From Streptomyces sp. CC0208 (lineage in GTDB: Bacteria > Actinomycetota > Actinomycetes > Streptomycetales > Streptomycetaceae): a DNA stretch of 64,000 bases. Every line of letters begins with the position of its first letter. Position 1 is the first letter of the stretch. The stretch covers positions 2,542,001-2,606,000 of the forward strand of contig NZ_CP031969.1 of assembly GCF_003443735.1 (NCBI RefSeq). The letters are read 5' to 3'. The notes under the pieces are model-generated. The model made no database searches and had not been told where the DNA came from. It was given only the letters and a program-made list of their open reading frames with translations. Positions 34,193-43,928 of this stretch are shown here, piece after piece. Made by a program: the position numbers and the translations under genes.

Positions 34193-34951
34193 TCAGTCCC
34201 GGCTGCCCGGCTCACCCACCAGCGTGCCGATCTTCTCACCCTTGACGGCTCGGGCGATATTTCCCTCCGTCAGAAGCTCGAAGACCACGATCGGCAGCTT
34301 GTTGTCGCGGCACAGCGTGACGGCCGTGGCGTCGGCGACCTTCAGGTCACGGGTGATGACCTCGCCGTATCCGAGGGAGTCGAACTTGACCGCGTCGGGG
34401 TTGGTCTTCGGGTCGGAGTCGTAGACCCCGTCCACGCCGTTCTTGCCCATGAGCAGCGCCTCGGCGTCGATCTCCAGGGCGCGCTGCGCGGCGGTGGTGT
34501 CGGTGGAGAAGTACGGCATGCCCATACCGGCGCCGAAGATGACCACGCGGCCCTTCTCCAGGTGGCGCACGGCGCGCAGCGGGATGTACGGCTCGGCCAC
34601 CTGGCCCATGGTGATGGCGGTCTGCACCCGGCTGTCGATGCCCTCCTTCTCCAGGAAGTCCTGGAGGGCGAGGCAGTTCATCACGGTGCCCAGCATGCCC
34701 ATGTAGTCCGAGCGGGCGCGGTCCATGCCGCGCTGCTGGAGTTCGGCACCACGGAAGAAGTTGCCGCCGCCGATGACGACGGCGATCTCGGCGCCGTCCC
34801 GGACGACGGCGGCGATCTCACGAGCGATCTTGTGCACCACGTCGGGGTCCACACCCAGGCCCCCGCCACCGGCGAACGCCTCTCCGGACAGCTTCAGCAG
34901 AAACCGGCCGCGCACTTTGCCGTCGTCGCTCTTCTGGGCCTTGGTGGTCAT
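34193..34951 (-). CDS. pyrH: UMP kinase
   Basis: 252 residues from ATG 34951. Amino-acid-kinase fold: [33 protein letters not shown] and [21 protein letters not shown], with [10 protein letters not shown] and the terminal hexamer-type end. Phosphorylates UMP to UDP, allosterically controlled by GTP/UTP in the family. It lies between tsf and frr, separated from tsf by a terminator-like structure. Confidence 0.95.
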   Translation of the reverse strand: MTTKAQKSDDGKVRGRFLLKLSGEAFAGGGGLGVDPDVVHKIAREIAAVVRDGAEIAVVIGGGNFFRGAELQQRGMDRARSDYMGMLGTVMNCLALQDFLEKEGIDSRVQTAITMGQVAEPYIPLRAVRHLEKGRVVIFGAGMGMPYFSTDTTAAQRALEIDAEALLMGKNGVDGVYDSDPKTNPDAVKFDSLGYGEVITRDLKVADATAVTLCRDNKLPIVVFELLTEGNIARAVKGEKIGTLVGEPGSRD

Positions 34952-34987
34952 GGGATCCCGCCTCTTTCACCTGTTGCACATACGAAG

Positions 34988-35080
34988 AAGGCCACTGCCG
35001 GTGGGAACTGGTTCGCATCCCATGCGCGGCAATGGCCTCCTCGTCAGATCTGCTGTCGTCCGCCACGCGCGTGCGTGGCG
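34988..35080 (-). terminator. Hairpins between tsf and pyrH
   Basis: First hairpin: GGCCACTGCCG (34990-35000) with CGGCAATGGCC (35027-35037), with one G-U pair on the minus-strand RNA, reinforced by an inner GTGGGA/TCCCAT pairing; followed on the minus strand by TTCTTC. Second hairpin: CGCCACGC (35061-35068) with GCGTGGCG (35073-35080). Together they should attenuate read-through from rpsB-tsf into pyrH. Confidence 0.7.
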
Positions 35081-35138
35081 GCGTACCGGACGACTGCTGA
35101 CGACCCTATCGGGCCCGCGCGTCGCTCGCGGTACGGAC

Positions 35139-35975
35139 TCAGATGCCGACCTTGATGCGCGTGAAGCGCTTCAGGGTGACACCGGCCTCGTCCAGAACCT
35201 TCTGGACCGACTTCTTGTTGTCGAGCGCGTACGGCTGACCGAGCAGCGTGGCGTCCTTGAAGAAGCCGTTGAGGCGACCCTCGACGATCTTCGGCAGGGC
35301 GGCCTCGGGCTTGCCCTCGGCGCGGGTGGTCTCCTCGGCGACGCGGCGCTCGGACTCGACGACCTCGGCCGGCACGTCCTCCTTGGAGAGGTACTTCGGC
35401 GCGAAGGCGGCGATGTGCTGGGCGACACCGCGGGCGACCTCGGCGTTCGGCTTGTCCAGCTCGACGAGGACACCGATCTGCGGGGGCAGGTCGGGCATCG
35501 TGCGGTGCATGTACGCGGTCACGAAGCCGTCGGCGAACTGCGCGAAGCGGTCCAGGACGATCTTCTCGCCGAGGTTGGCGTTGGCCTCGTCCACGAACGC
35601 CTGGACGGTCTTGCCGGCCTCGATCTCGGAGGCGAGCAGGGCCTCCAGGTCGGCCGGGGAGGTCGCCGCGACGTGCTCGGCGATCTGGTTGGCGACGGCC
35701 TGGAACTTCTCGCCCTTGGCGACGAAGTCCGTCTCGCACTTCAGCTCGACGAGGACGCCGGAGGAGTTGTCGTCGGCGATGATCGAGACCACGGCGCCGT
35801 TCTCGGCGGAGCGGCCCTCGCGCTTGGCGACGCCCTTCTGGCCCTTGATCCGGAGCGCCTCGACGGCCTTCTCGACGTCGCCCGCGGCCTCGTCCAGCGC
35901 CTTCTTGCAGTCCATCATGCCGGCGCCCGTGAGCTCACGGAGCTTCTTGACGTCGGCGGCGGTGTAGTTCGCCAT
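35139..35975 (-). CDS. tsf: Elongation factor Ts
   Basis: 278 residues. N-terminal UBA-like [20 protein letters not shown], then KKALDEA, the EF-Tu-binding TDFV motif ([12 protein letters not shown]) and the dimerisation core. Nucleotide exchange factor for EF-Tu. Transcribed after rpsB with a strong hairpin between them. Confidence 0.96.
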   Translation of the reverse strand: MANYTAADVKKLRELTGAGMMDCKKALDEAAGDVEKAVEALRIKGQKGVAKREGRSAENGAVVSIIADDNSSGVLVELKCETDFVAKGEKFQAVANQIAEHVAATSPADLEALLASEIEAGKTVQAFVDEANANLGEKIVLDRFAQFADGFVTAYMHRTMPDLPPQIGVLVELDKPNAEVARGVAQHIAAFAPKYLSKEDVPAEVVESERRVAEETTRAEGKPEAALPKIVEGRLNGFFKDATLLGQPYALDNKKSVQKVLDEAGVTLKRFTRIKVGI

Positions 35976-36077
35976 GAGTCTGTGAATCTTTCTCGAAGTC
36001 TGGAAGATCGAAGATCTACGGGGTCTACGGCCCCCATGTAGCCGGGGGCCGCCGACTCACCGCTGACCTACGGGTGA

Positions 36078-36113
36078 ACGGCGGGAGCGGAGTTGGTGCA
36101 CCGCTCCCGCCGT
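36078..36113 (-). terminator. Hairpin between rpsB and tsf
   Basis: Perfect 13-bp stem ACGGCGGGAGCGG (36078-36090) with CCGCTCCCGCCGT (36101-36113), 10-nt loop, 20 bp after the rpsB stop codon. Likely partial terminator setting the rpsB/tsf ratio, since tsf has little other promoter sequence. Confidence 0.75.
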
Positions 36114-36132
36114 CACCCCTGACGCTGACGGG

Positions 36133-37059
36133 TCAGGCCTGCTCGGCGTCCGCGGCCGGAGCGGCCTCGGCGGGAGCCTCGGCAGCCGGAGCCGCCTCAG
36201 CCTCGGCAGCGGGGGCCTCGGCGGCAGGGGCCTCGGCAGCCGGAGCCTCGGCGGCCTCGGCAGCGGGGGCCTCCTCGGCCTTCTTCTCGCCGCCCTCGAG
36301 CAGGTCGCGCTCCCACTCGGCGAGCGGCTCGCCCGCGGCCTTCTCGCCCTTGTCACCGGTGGCGACACGCGAGCGGCTGATGAGGCCCTCGGCGACGGCG
36401 TCGGCGATCACGCGGGTGAGCAGGGTGACGGAGCGGATCGCGTCGTCGTTGCCCGGGATCTTGTAGTCGACCTCGTCGGGGTCGCAGTTGGTGTCGAGGA
36501 TGGCGACGACCGGGATGTTGAGCTTCCGGGCCTCGCCGACCGCGATGTGCTCCTTCTTGGTGTCCACGATCCAGACGGCGCTGGGCACCTTGGACATCTC
36601 GCGGATACCACCGAGGGTCTTCTCCAGCTTGGCCTTCTCGCGCGAGAGCACGAGAAGCTCCTTCTTGGTGAGACCGGAAGCGGCGACGTCCTCGAAGTCG
36701 ATCTGCTCGAGCTCCTTGAGGCGCTGCAGACGCTTGTAGACGGTCGAGAAGTTGGTGAGCATGCCGCCCAGCCAGCGCTGGTTGACGTAGGGCATGCCGA
36801 CGCGGGTGGCCTGCTCGGCGATGGCCTCCTGCGCCTGCTTCTTCGTGCCGACGAACATGACCGTGCCGCCGTGGGCGACGGTCTCCTTGACGAACTCGTA
36901 GGCGCGGTCGATGTACGACAGCGACTGGAGCAGGTCGATGATGTAGATGCCGTTGCGCTCCGTGAAGATGAAGCGCTTCATCTTCGGGTTCCAACGACGG
37001 GTCTGGTGACCGAAGTGGACGCCGCTTTCCAGCAGCTCCCGCATCGTGACGACGGCCAT
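36133..37059 (-). CDS. rpsB: Ribosomal protein uS2 with Ala/Glu-rich tail
   Basis: 308 residues from ATG 37059 behind AGGAGAA. Typical uS2 blocks: [44 protein letters not shown] and [20 protein letters not shown]. After about residue 255 a tail of about 50 residues repeats [15 protein letters not shown] units, an extension seen in streptomycete S2. Part of the 30S subunit. The frame upstream of ATG 37059 is open but belongs to the leader. Confidence 0.96.
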   Translation of the reverse strand: MAVVTMRELLESGVHFGHQTRRWNPKMKRFIFTERNGIYIIDLLQSLSYIDRAYEFVKETVAHGGTVMFVGTKKQAQEAIAEQATRVGMPYVNQRWLGGMLTNFSTVYKRLQRLKELEQIDFEDVAASGLTKKELLVLSREKAKLEKTLGGIREMSKVPSAVWIVDTKKEHIAVGEARKLNIPVVAILDTNCDPDEVDYKIPGNDDAIRSVTLLTRVIADAVAEGLISRSRVATGDKGEKAAGEPLAEWERDLLEGGEKKAEEAPAAEAAEAPAAEAPAAEAPAAEAEAAPAAEAPAEAAPAADAEQA

Positions 37060-37331
37060 GGCCGTTCTCCTTGGTGTTCTCGGTTGTACCGCGGGTACCG
37101 GAGGGCACCCGCGCCTGACGCCCGCGACGCGCCTTGCCGCAAAGGACCGAGAGGCGCTGACACCGACCGCGTGACGGCGCGGTGTCGGGGCGTGCGAAGT
37201 CGACCCGGTGACCCGGATCGCCAGAAGAAGTGTACGGGACCGGCGGGGTACCGGGTGACGCCGCTGTCCACAACCCGGGAGTAGTCCACAGGCCCCGGTC
37301 ATGAACCGGGCGGCTGCGGGACGGTTTCCGC
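37060..37331. promoter_or_regulatory. Divergent promoter region of rpsB and the M23 peptidase gene
   Basis: On the minus strand a -10-like TACACT lies at about 37230-37235. It would give an rpsB leader of roughly 165 nt containing several GC hairpins (for example the CCGCGGGTACC-type region near 37090-37105), a length compatible with S2 autoregulation. On the plus strand no clear -35/-10 pair is seen. No gene. Confidence 0.4.
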
Positions 37332-37913
37332 ATGCGAGCGAAGCGATGCGGACGATGCGGTACGTGGCTGGTGCTGGGGTTTCTGCTGTTCCTGACGGCG
37401 CCGGCACCCGCGCCGGAGCAGGCCGCCCTCAGGCCGATGGCCAGGATCGCGGACGTCTCGGTGCCGACGATCGGGCGCACCTGGCCCGTGGGCACCCGGC
37501 CGACGGTCCTGCGCGGCTGGGAACCGCCGGCGACGGTGTACGGCCGCGGCCACCGGGGCGTGGACCTGGCGGCACCTGCCGGCACCCCGGTACGGGCGGT
37601 GGCGGCGGGCCGGGTGTCGTTCGCGGGCCGGGTGGCGGGCAAGGCGGTCGTCTCGGTGGAACTGACGGGCACAGTCCTTCGAACGACCTACGAACCGGTG
37701 ACGGCGTCGGTGCAGAAGGGCGACGAGGTGGCGGCGGGCGAGGTGGTGGGGGTGGTGGAGCCGACGGGCTCCCACTGCCCGACCACGTGTGTGCACTGGG
37801 GTCTGCTGAGAGGCGAGACCTACCTGGACCCGCTGTCCCTGCTTCCGCCATGGCTGCTGCGGAGAGGTCCGTCCAGGTTGCTCCCTGTCCTGGGGGTGCC
37901 TGTACCTGCGTAA
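37332..37913 (+). CDS. Secreted M23 (LytM) peptidase family protein
   Basis: 193 residues from ATG 37332. Signal peptide to about residue 31 ([20 protein letters not shown]). The M23 domain has [21 protein letters not shown] with the metal His and Asp, [11 protein letters not shown] and the terminal CVHWGLLRG with the third metal ligand. The first His of the usual HxH is replaced by Val (VHWGL), so activity is likely but not guaranteed. Relatives cut peptidoglycan cross-bridges or regulate amidases. Divergent from rpsB. Confidence 0.9.
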   Translation: MRAKRCGRCGTWLVLGFLLFLTAPAPAPEQAALRPMARIADVSVPTIGRTWPVGTRPTVLRGWEPPATVYGRGHRGVDLAAPAGTPVRAVAAGRVSFAGRVAGKAVVSVELTGTVLRTTYEPVTASVQKGDEVAAGEVVGVVEPTGSHCPTTCVHWGLLRGETYLDPLSLLPPWLLRRGPSRLLPVLGVPVPA

Positions 37914-37960
37914 CGTCCGGACCGCGCTTCAAGAGGCGTGCGGCAGCCGCGCCCAAGTCG

Positions 37961-38018
37961 CGGGGGGGGCACCGCGCGACCAGCCCCGACGGACCCGCGC
38001 CCGGCAGCCACCCGCAGC
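37961..38018. repeat. Decayed copy of the dispersed Streptomyces repeat
   Basis: The stretch after the M23 gene has cggggggggcaccgcgcgac, then cagccccgacggacccgc, resembling the ggggcgcggggaactgcgcgacc...cagcccc motif at 10287-10321 and 16292-16322. It lies between convergent genes and carries no gene. Confidence 0.45.
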
Positions 38019-38038
38019 CCCGTACGCCGACCCCGCAC

Positions 38039-38629
38039 TCAGCCCCGCACGCCCCGCAGCGCCATGGAGACCGCGGCCTCGGTAATCACCGAAGGCTCCT
38101 CCGCCGCCCCCAGCTCGATCCGCCGGACCGCCGCGTCCACCACTCCCTGCACCAGCATCGCCGCCAGCCGAGGCTGCTCGTGCCCCATCTCCGCGAGCGC
38201 CTCGCCGATCATCGCGACCAGGCCACCGTGCGCCGCGCGGATCTTCTCCCGGGCCCCCGCGTCCAGCTCGCTCGCGGAGATGGCGACGACGGCCCGATGC
38301 CGCCGGTCCCCCACCAGCGTCAGCTGCCGTCGCACATACGCCTCGACCTTGGCCTGCGCTCCCTCCGCGGCGGCCATCGCCTGCGAGACCTCCGCCGCCC
38401 ACACCGGGAAGTCGACCTCGCACAGCTCCTCGACCACGGCGGCCCGTGACCGGAAGTACTCGTACACGGACGACCGCGCGAGCCCCGTCCGCTCGGCGAG
38501 AGCCGGGAAGGTCAGCGCCTCCGTCCCGCCCTCGGACAGCAGAGAGCGAGCCGCATCCAGCAGGGCGGCTCGCTGCATCGACCGGTGCTCGGCCACGGAG
38601 GCCGCTCGAATCCTTGGCACGTCAACCAC
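38039..38629 (-). CDS. TetR/AcrR family regulator
   Basis: 196 residues from ATG 38629. N-terminal TetR helix-turn-helix: LLDAARSLLSEGGTEALTFPALAERTGLARSSVYEYFRS. The C-terminal ligand domain is alpha-helical (VEAYVRRQLTLV onward to LVQGVVDAAVRRIEL). It lies 72 nt after whiG in the same orientation. Targets and ligand unknown; no divergent partner gene. Confidence 0.9.
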   Translation of the reverse strand: MVDVPRIRAASVAEHRSMQRAALLDAARSLLSEGGTEALTFPALAERTGLARSSVYEYFRSRAAVVEELCEVDFPVWAAEVSQAMAAAEGAQAKVEAYVRRQLTLVGDRRHRAVVAISASELDAGAREKIRAAHGGLVAMIGEALAEMGHEQPRLAAMLVQGVVDAAVRRIELGAAEEPSVITEAAVSMALRGVRG

Positions 38630-38701
38630 TGTACGGACGCGCCCCTGCGGACGGGAGTCACTCCGCCCGAGCAGCCGTCGCCGGAGGGCCGCCCGGCCGG
38701 G

Positions 38702-39544
38702 TCAGCGACCGAAACTGGCCAGCTTCGCCCGCAGTTGCAGCACCGACTTGGTGTGGATCTGGCTGACCCTGCTCTCGGTCACGCCCAGCACGTTCCCGAT
38801 CTCGGCGAGCGTGAGCCCCTCGTAGTAGTACAGGGTCACCACGGTCTTCTCCCGCTCGGGCAGCGTGTTGATGGCCCGCGCGAGGAACCGTCTGAGCTCC
38901 CGGTCCTCGGCGACCTCCACGGGGTTGTCGGCGGCGGGGTCCTCCAGGGTGTCCATGAAGCTCAACCCGTCGCCGCCCTCGCCGCCGACGTGCAGCAATT
39001 CCTCCAGGGCCACCACATTGGCCAGCGACAACTGGCTGAAGACGGCATGGAGATCGTCGACCGCGATCCCCAGTTCGCCGGCCACCTCCCCCTCCGTGGG
39101 CGTCCGTCTCAGCCGTGCCTCCAGCGTCGCGTACGCCCGCTCGACGTTGCGCGCCTTCTGCCGGACGGACCGCGGGATCCAGTCCAGTGCCCGCAGTTCG
39201 TCGATCATCGCGCCGCGGATCCGGGTGATCGCGTACGTCTCGAACTTGATCTCCCGGTCGAGGTCGAACTTCTCGATCGCGTCGATGAGCCCGAAGACCC
39301 CCGAGGACACGAAGTCCGCCTGCTCGACGTTGGGCGGCAGACCGACGCTCACCCGTCCGGCGACGTACTTCACGAGCGGTGAGTAGTGCAGGATCAGCTG
39401 CTCGCGCAGCCGCTCGTCCCCCGTCGCCTTGTACGACCGCCACAGTTCGTCGAGCGTCGAGGGAGCGGGCGGCCGCACGCTGCCACCGTCACGGGCGGCT
39501 GGGGGGATGGCCGCCCGGTCGGACCCGGAAGTGTGCTGGGGCAT
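38702..39544 (-). CDS. whiG: Sporulation sigma factor WhiG
   Basis: 280 residues from ATG 39544, equal to the known WhiG length. FliA/WhiG-type sigma: region 2 [16 protein letters not shown] and [46 protein letters not shown], region 4 [32 protein letters not shown]. Directs early aerial-hyphal sporulation genes (whiH, whiI). It is preceded by a 243-nt gap after dprA with no gene. Its ribosome site (AAGGCG) is modest. Confidence 0.96.
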   Translation of the reverse strand: MPQHTSGSDRAAIPPAARDGGSVRPPAPSTLDELWRSYKATGDERLREQLILHYSPLVKYVAGRVSVGLPPNVEQADFVSSGVFGLIDAIEKFDLDREIKFETYAITRIRGAMIDELRALDWIPRSVRQKARNVERAYATLEARLRRTPTEGEVAGELGIAVDDLHAVFSQLSLANVVALEELLHVGGEGGDGLSFMDTLEDPAADNPVEVAEDRELRRFLARAINTLPEREKTVVTLYYYEGLTLAEIGNVLGVTESRVSQIHTKSVLQLRAKLASFGR

Positions 39545-39787
39545 GCGTCGCCTTGTGCCGTTCTGCCGTGAAGTACGCGATGTACGTGATGTGCGTCGGA
39601 ATCCCCGTGAGCGTAGCGTGACTGAAAGGTCGCAGTGCGCAAACAGCGGGCCGGGGCTCACCATCGGATGCGTCCCGCGGACCGCTTCCGCGCGACGCGG
39701 CCGTCGCCCTGTGTGATCAACGGAACACCCCAACTGCGGTAATTCCCAAGGGCTTCGGGGTTCCCCCGGACGGCCGAACACGCTCCG
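39545..39787. other. Gene-free stretch between dprA and whiG, probable whiG promoter
   Basis: 243 nt with no coding signal on either strand. It should hold the whiG promoter (minus strand); I see no clear -35/-10 pair. Read from the minus strand, TTTCAGTCACGCTACGCTCAC-like sequence at about 39607-39627 is the only stretch richer in A/T. The end of dprA at 39788 is not followed by a strong hairpin. Confidence 0.35.
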
Positions 39788-40945
39788 TCAACACGGGCCG
39801 CGGCCACCCCGGACGGAGATCATCGCCTGGCGTGTCAACTTCCAGCCGTCGCCGTGTCGTTCGACGTAACCAAGTGCACGGAGTTCGTACAGTCTCGCGA
39901 CGGCGTCGTCCCGCGTGGTCTGCGCACCGCGCGCGATCTCGTCCACGCCGGCCTCCCGCCGGCCGGGCAGCGCGGACAGGACTCTTCGTGCCTCCGGGTC
40001 CAGCAGATCGCGCGGCAGCACCGGTCCGCGCCGGTCCGGAGCCAGCTCCCCCATGTCGCCGACCAGCTCCACGACTTCCGCGGCGTCCGTGACCAGCGTG
40101 GCGCCCCCGCGCAGCAGTTCGTGCACCCCGGCGGACAGGCTGCTGGTGGCCGGCCCGGGCACCCCCATCGTGTGACGGCCCAACCGCTGTGCCGCACGCG
40201 CGGTGACCAGTGAGCCGCTGCGGTGGGCGGCCTCGACGACCACGGTGCCCCGGGTGAGGGCGGCGATCACCCTGTTGCGCAGCACGAATCTGCTGGGCGT
40301 CGGATGATCGCCGGGCGGCAACTCCCCGATCACCAGGCCCTGTTCCGCGATCCTGGTGATCAACTGGGCGTGTCCGCGCGGATAGGGCCGGTCGACCCCG
40401 CAGGCCAGGACGGCGACGGTGGCACCGCCCGCGCCGAGGGCACCGCGGTGGGCGGCGCCGTCGACGCCGTAGGCTCCGCCGGACACGACGACCCACCCGA
40501 GCTCGGCGAGCCCGGTGCCGAGGGTGGCCGCCATGTGGGCGCCGTACTCGGTACAGGCACGGGCCCCGACGAGGGCGACGGACCTGAGCGCCCACATCCT
40601 CAGGCTGGGCCGCCCCCGCACCCACAGACCGATCGGCCGCGCGTCCCCGAGGTCGTCGAGCTGTCCCGGCCACTCGGCTGTCCCGGGCACGGCGAACCGC
40701 GCACCGGCCTCGTACGCGACGGCGAGATCCCGGCGCGGCTCCGCCACCTCGGCCCGGGCCCGCATCCCACCCCACCGCTTCTCGCTCACTCCGGGCAGCG
40801 GCTCCGCACATCCGCGCAACCGCGCGGCCACCTCCCGCACGCCCCACTCCCGGATCCACCGCCCGCCGACCTCGTCACCGGGCTCGACGACGCGAGCGAG
40901 CAGGACACGGTCGAGCAGTTCGGCGTCGGGTTCCTCGCCGGTCAT
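39788..40945 (-). CDS. dprA: DNA processing protein DprA-like
   Basis: 385 residues from ATG 40945. Rossmann-like DprA core: ALVGARACTEYGAHMA, VVSGGAYGVDGAAHRGAL, VAVLACGVDRPYPRGH, with GPVLVVEAAHRSGSLVTARAA-type closing block (TVVVEAAHRSGSL). A C-terminal winged-helix-like region follows (GVDEIARGAQTTRDDAVARLYE). In naturally competent bacteria DprA loads RecA on incoming ssDNA. Its ATG overlaps the comM stop by four bases. Confidence 0.94.
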   Translation of the reverse strand: MTGEEPDAELLDRVLLARVVEPGDEVGGRWIREWGVREVAARLRGCAEPLPGVSEKRWGGMRARAEVAEPRRDLAVAYEAGARFAVPGTAEWPGQLDDLGDARPIGLWVRGRPSLRMWALRSVALVGARACTEYGAHMAATLGTGLAELGWVVVSGGAYGVDGAAHRGALGAGGATVAVLACGVDRPYPRGHAQLITRIAEQGLVIGELPPGDHPTPSRFVLRNRVIAALTRGTVVVEAAHRSGSLVTARAAQRLGRHTMGVPGPATSSLSAGVHELLRGGATLVTDAAEVVELVGDMGELAPDRRGPVLPRDLLDPEARRVLSALPGRREAGVDEIARGAQTTRDDAVARLYELRALGYVERHGDGWKLTRQAMISVRGGRGPC

Positions 40946-42567
40946 GTCAGCGCCCCGATGGCCATCGGTACGCCCCGGGGCACTCCGGTGCGCAGTTGCA
41001 GCGCCAGCGCGACGTCGGTCGCGTCCGGGCGGTCGTGTCCCACGAGGTCCGCGACGGTCCAGGCGACGCGCAGGACGCGGTCGAGTCCCCGGGCGGTCAG
41101 GACGCCCCGCTCCAGACTGCGCTCGGCCTCGTCCATCGCCCCGGACACGGCGTGCCAACGGCTGCGCAGCTCGCGTCCCGGCACCTCGCTGTTGGTCCGC
41201 CACGGGGTGCCGGCGAAGCGCGTAGCCGCGCGTTGCCTGGCGGCCCGCACCCGGTCCGCGACCACGGCGGTCGTCTCGCCCCGGGCGCCCCGTCCGGCGA
41301 GCTGGTCACGCGTGACACGGTCCACCTGCACCCGCAGGTCGACCCGGTCGAGCAGCGGACCGGAGAGCCGGGCCTGGTAGCGGCGGATCGCCGAGGGCGG
41401 GCACTCGCAGAAGTCGTCGGTCTGCGAGAAGCGACCGCAGGGACAGGGGTTGGCCGCGAGCACCATCAGGAACTTCGCCGGGAACCGTACGACACCCGCG
41501 CTGCGCGCGATCACCACGTGCCCCGCCTCCAGCGGCTGTCGCAGCGCGTCGAGGGCCTGGGTGTTGAATTCGGGAGTCTCGTCGAGAAAGAGCACCCCTC
41601 GGTGTGAGAGCGAGACCGCGCCGGGACGGGCGATGCCGTTGCCGCCGCCCACCAGCGCCTGCATGGTGGCCGAGTGGTGCGGGGCACAGTAGGGGGCGAC
41701 GTCGATCAGGGGCTTGCCCGGTGGCAGCAGACCGGCCACCGAGTGCACCGCCGTCACCTCCAGCGACTCCTCCCGGGCCAGCCGGGGCAGGACGGCGGGC
41801 AGCCGCTCGGCGAGCATTGTCTTGCCCGCGCCGGGCGGCCCTTCCAGGAACAGGTGATGGCCTCCGGCCGCCGCGACCTCCACGGCCGTGCGCGCCGAGG
41901 TCTGACCGACGACGTCGGCCAGGTCGTGTCCGTGGTCCTGCTGGGCGGCTCCGGCACTGTGCATGCCGGTGGCGGCACCCGTGCCCGGCACGCGCAGGCC
42001 GGCCAGCAGGGGGTCGGGGCGGCCGGGCTCGTGCGGTTCCTCGTCGGGCACCGGTTCGTCCGCGAGGACCGCGACGAGCTGCCGCAGAGTGCGTACGCCC
42101 AGCACGGAGACGCCGGGCACCAGGGAAGCCTCGGCCGCGGCACACTCCGGCACGACGACCTGTTCGTAGCCGGCGTCCGCGGCGGCCAGCACCGCGGGCA
42201 GGATGCCCCGGACCGGACGCACCCGGCCGTCCAGGCCCAGCTCGCCGATCATCACGATGTCGGCGAGCACGCGCGGGTCGATCCGCTCGGAGGCCCCCAG
42301 CACGGCGCACGCGACGGCGAGGTCGAACCCCGAGCCCGCCTTCGGCACCGACGCCGGGCTGAGCCCCACCGTGAGTTTCTTCTGGGGCCATTCACCGCCC
42401 GAATTCACGACGGCCGCCCGAACCCGGTCCCGGCTCTCCGTCAGGCTCTTGTCCGGCAGCCCCACCAGCGTGAAGGCCGCGACCCCGGGCTCCAGGTCGG
42501 CCTGGACCTCGACCACGACTCCTTCGACGCCCACCAGCGCCACCGAGCACGTACGAGCGAAACCCAT
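40942..42567 (-). CDS. YifB/ComM family Mg-chelatase-like AAA+ ATPase
   Basis: 541 residues from ATG 42567. N-terminal S5-like Lon-type domain (VEVQADLEPGVAAFTLVGLPDKS), central AAA+ with Walker A EGPPGAGKTML, Walker B FLDETPEFN, and the CPCG...C zinc-like cluster (NPCPCGRFSQTDDFCECP). C-terminal AAA lid follows. ComM proteins promote branch migration during transformation recombination. Stands between yraN (1-nt gap) and dprA (4-nt overlap). Confidence 0.94.
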   Translation of the reverse strand: MGFARTCSVALVGVEGVVVEVQADLEPGVAAFTLVGLPDKSLTESRDRVRAAVVNSGGEWPQKKLTVGLSPASVPKAGSGFDLAVACAVLGASERIDPRVLADIVMIGELGLDGRVRPVRGILPAVLAAADAGYEQVVVPECAAAEASLVPGVSVLGVRTLRQLVAVLADEPVPDEEPHEPGRPDPLLAGLRVPGTGAATGMHSAGAAQQDHGHDLADVVGQTSARTAVEVAAAGGHHLFLEGPPGAGKTMLAERLPAVLPRLAREESLEVTAVHSVAGLLPPGKPLIDVAPYCAPHHSATMQALVGGGNGIARPGAVSLSHRGVLFLDETPEFNTQALDALRQPLEAGHVVIARSAGVVRFPAKFLMVLAANPCPCGRFSQTDDFCECPPSAIRRYQARLSGPLLDRVDLRVQVDRVTRDQLAGRGARGETTAVVADRVRAARQRAATRFAGTPWRTNSEVPGRELRSRWHAVSGAMDEAERSLERGVLTARGLDRVLRVAWTVADLVGHDRPDATDVALALQLRTGVPRGVPMAIGALT

Positions 42568-42568
42568 C

Positions 42569-42931
42569 TCAGGCCACCCCCCGCGCATGCTCGACCACGG
42601 GTGCGCCACGCTGGGGCAGGACGACGCCCACCAGGTCGATGCGGACACCTCCCGGTGGCGCCCCTCCATGGGCGTGGATCCAGCATGCGGCGAGGCTCCG
42701 CAGGCGCTCCGCCTTGTCGGGAGTCACCGCGGCCATCGGGTGCTCGAAGGCACCGGCCCGCCGTGTCTTGACCTCGCAGACGACGAGGACCTCGCCGTCC
42801 CGCGCCACGATGTCGATCTCGCCCGTCCTGCCACAGCGCCAGTTGCGCTCCAGGACCGTCATCCCGGCCTCGGTCAGCCGCCGCGCGGCCAGACTCTCGC
42901 CGTACTTGCCGAGTGCACTGCGTGCGTTCAT
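42569..42931 (-). CDS. YraN family (UPF0102) nuclease-like protein
   Basis: 120 residues from ATG 42931 with GGAGGTGG upstream. PD-(D/E)xK-like core [21 protein letters not shown] with the D-x(n)-ExK residues present, preceded by [17 protein letters not shown]. The family is associated with DNA uptake and repair but its role is unsettled. First gene of the yraN-comM-dprA operon. Confidence 0.92.
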   Translation of the reverse strand: MNARSALGKYGESLAARRLTEAGMTVLERNWRCGRTGEIDIVARDGEVLVVCEVKTRRAGAFEHPMAAVTPDKAERLRSLAACWIHAHGGAPPGGVRIDLVGVVLPQRGAPVVEHARGVA

Positions 42932-43044
42932 GTCGGCACCACCTCCGGCGCCAACGATCACGCAACCCCGCCCACCGAGTTGATCTTGGTGGACTACTCA
43001 GCGGTTGTGGAAAACCGCGTCACTCACATGAGTGAAAGCCACCG

Positions 43045-43353
43045 TCAGCCGCCCGGCAGCTCCAGATCGCTCTTGTTCAGCTCCTCGATGTTCACGTCCT
43101 TGAACGTCAATACGCGGACCTGTTTCACGAAGCGAGCCGGCCGATACATGTCCCACACCCACGCATCCGCCATGGACACCTCGAAGAACACCTCACCCTG
43201 GACCGAGTGCACCTGCATCTCGTAGTCATTGGTCAGGTAGAAGCGCCGCTCGGTCTCGATCACGTATTTGAACAGACCGACGACATCGCGGTACTCCCGG
43301 TAGAGCTTGAGCTCCATCTCGGTCTCGTACTTCTCGAGGTCCTCGGCGCTCAT
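43045..43353 (-). CDS. DUF2469 conserved actinobacterial protein
   Basis: 102 residues, soluble and acidic. Blocks MSAEDLEKYETEMELKLYRE, FKYVIETERRFYLTNDYEM and WDMYRPARFVKQVRVLTFKDVNIEEL are nearly invariant in Streptomyces and related genera. Function unknown. It lies between the NUDIX gene and yraN. The 113-nt gap before yraN has no gene. Confidence 0.92.
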   Translation of the reverse strand: MSAEDLEKYETEMELKLYREYRDVVGLFKYVIETERRFYLTNDYEMQVHSVQGEVFFEVSMADAWVWDMYRPARFVKQVRVLTFKDVNIEELNKSDLELPGG

Positions 43354-43409
43354 GGCATGTTCCCCTTCAGCCGTGCGATCCCACCATTGTGCGCCAGTCC
43401 CGTCGGCAC

Positions 43410-43928
43410 CTAGACGATTTCGGTGTCGAGGGTCACGGGCCCGGCCGGGGGACCTTCGTCGAGCAGCCTGCTCAGCAGCTCGGCGAGTCTGGTCGGATAC
43501 ACCGTCTCATGTGCCCGGGTCAGTTCCTGACACGTCCACCAGCGCGCTCCGGCGACACTGCGTCGCTCCAGCTCGGTCAGGGCCGTGGGCCGGGTGTCCG
43601 TCACCGTCGTACGGGCCAGGTAGTACCACTCGTCCTGGTCCCAGCGACGGCCCGCGAACGGGAACGAGCACGTCCGCCGCCAGAGCACCGGCCCGAGTTC
43701 CACCTCGGTGATGCCGGTCTCCTCGGCGAGTTCCCTCAGCGCGGCCTCTTCACGGGTCTCGTCACCCTCCAGTCCGCCGCCGGGCGTGAACCACCAGTCG
43801 TCGGACGGATCGTCCGGCTCGTGGCCGTGCAGCAGCAGGATGCGGTCCTCGGGATCGAGCAGCACCACCCGGGCCACCTTGCGCAGCCCGCCTCCGGACA
43901 AGGCCGCGGCCGACGCTTCAGCGGGCAC
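43410..43928 (-). CDS. NUDIX hydrolase
   Basis: 172 residues from GTG 43928, overlapping the sipZ 3' end by 11 nt. The NUDIX box GGGLEGDETREEAALRELA, then EETGI, matches the GX5EX7REUXEEXGU pattern. Preceded by VARVVLLDPEDRILLLHGH. Hydrolyses a nucleoside diphosphate linked to another moiety; substrate unknown. Last gene of the sip operon. Confidence 0.92.
   Translation of the reverse strand: MPAEASAAALSGGGLRKVARVVLLDPEDRILLLHGHEPDDPSDDWWFTPGGGLEGDETREEAALRELAEETGITEVELGPVLWRRTCSFPFAGRRWDQDEWYYLARTTVTDTRPTALTELERRSVAGARWWTCQELTRAHETVYPTRLAELLSRLLDEGPPAGPVTLDTEIV

Noticed and set aside
40942..42931. Competence operon implying natural transformation
   Set aside because: dprA, comM and yraN are widespread in non-competent actinobacteria; no comEC/comEA or pilus genes are visible.
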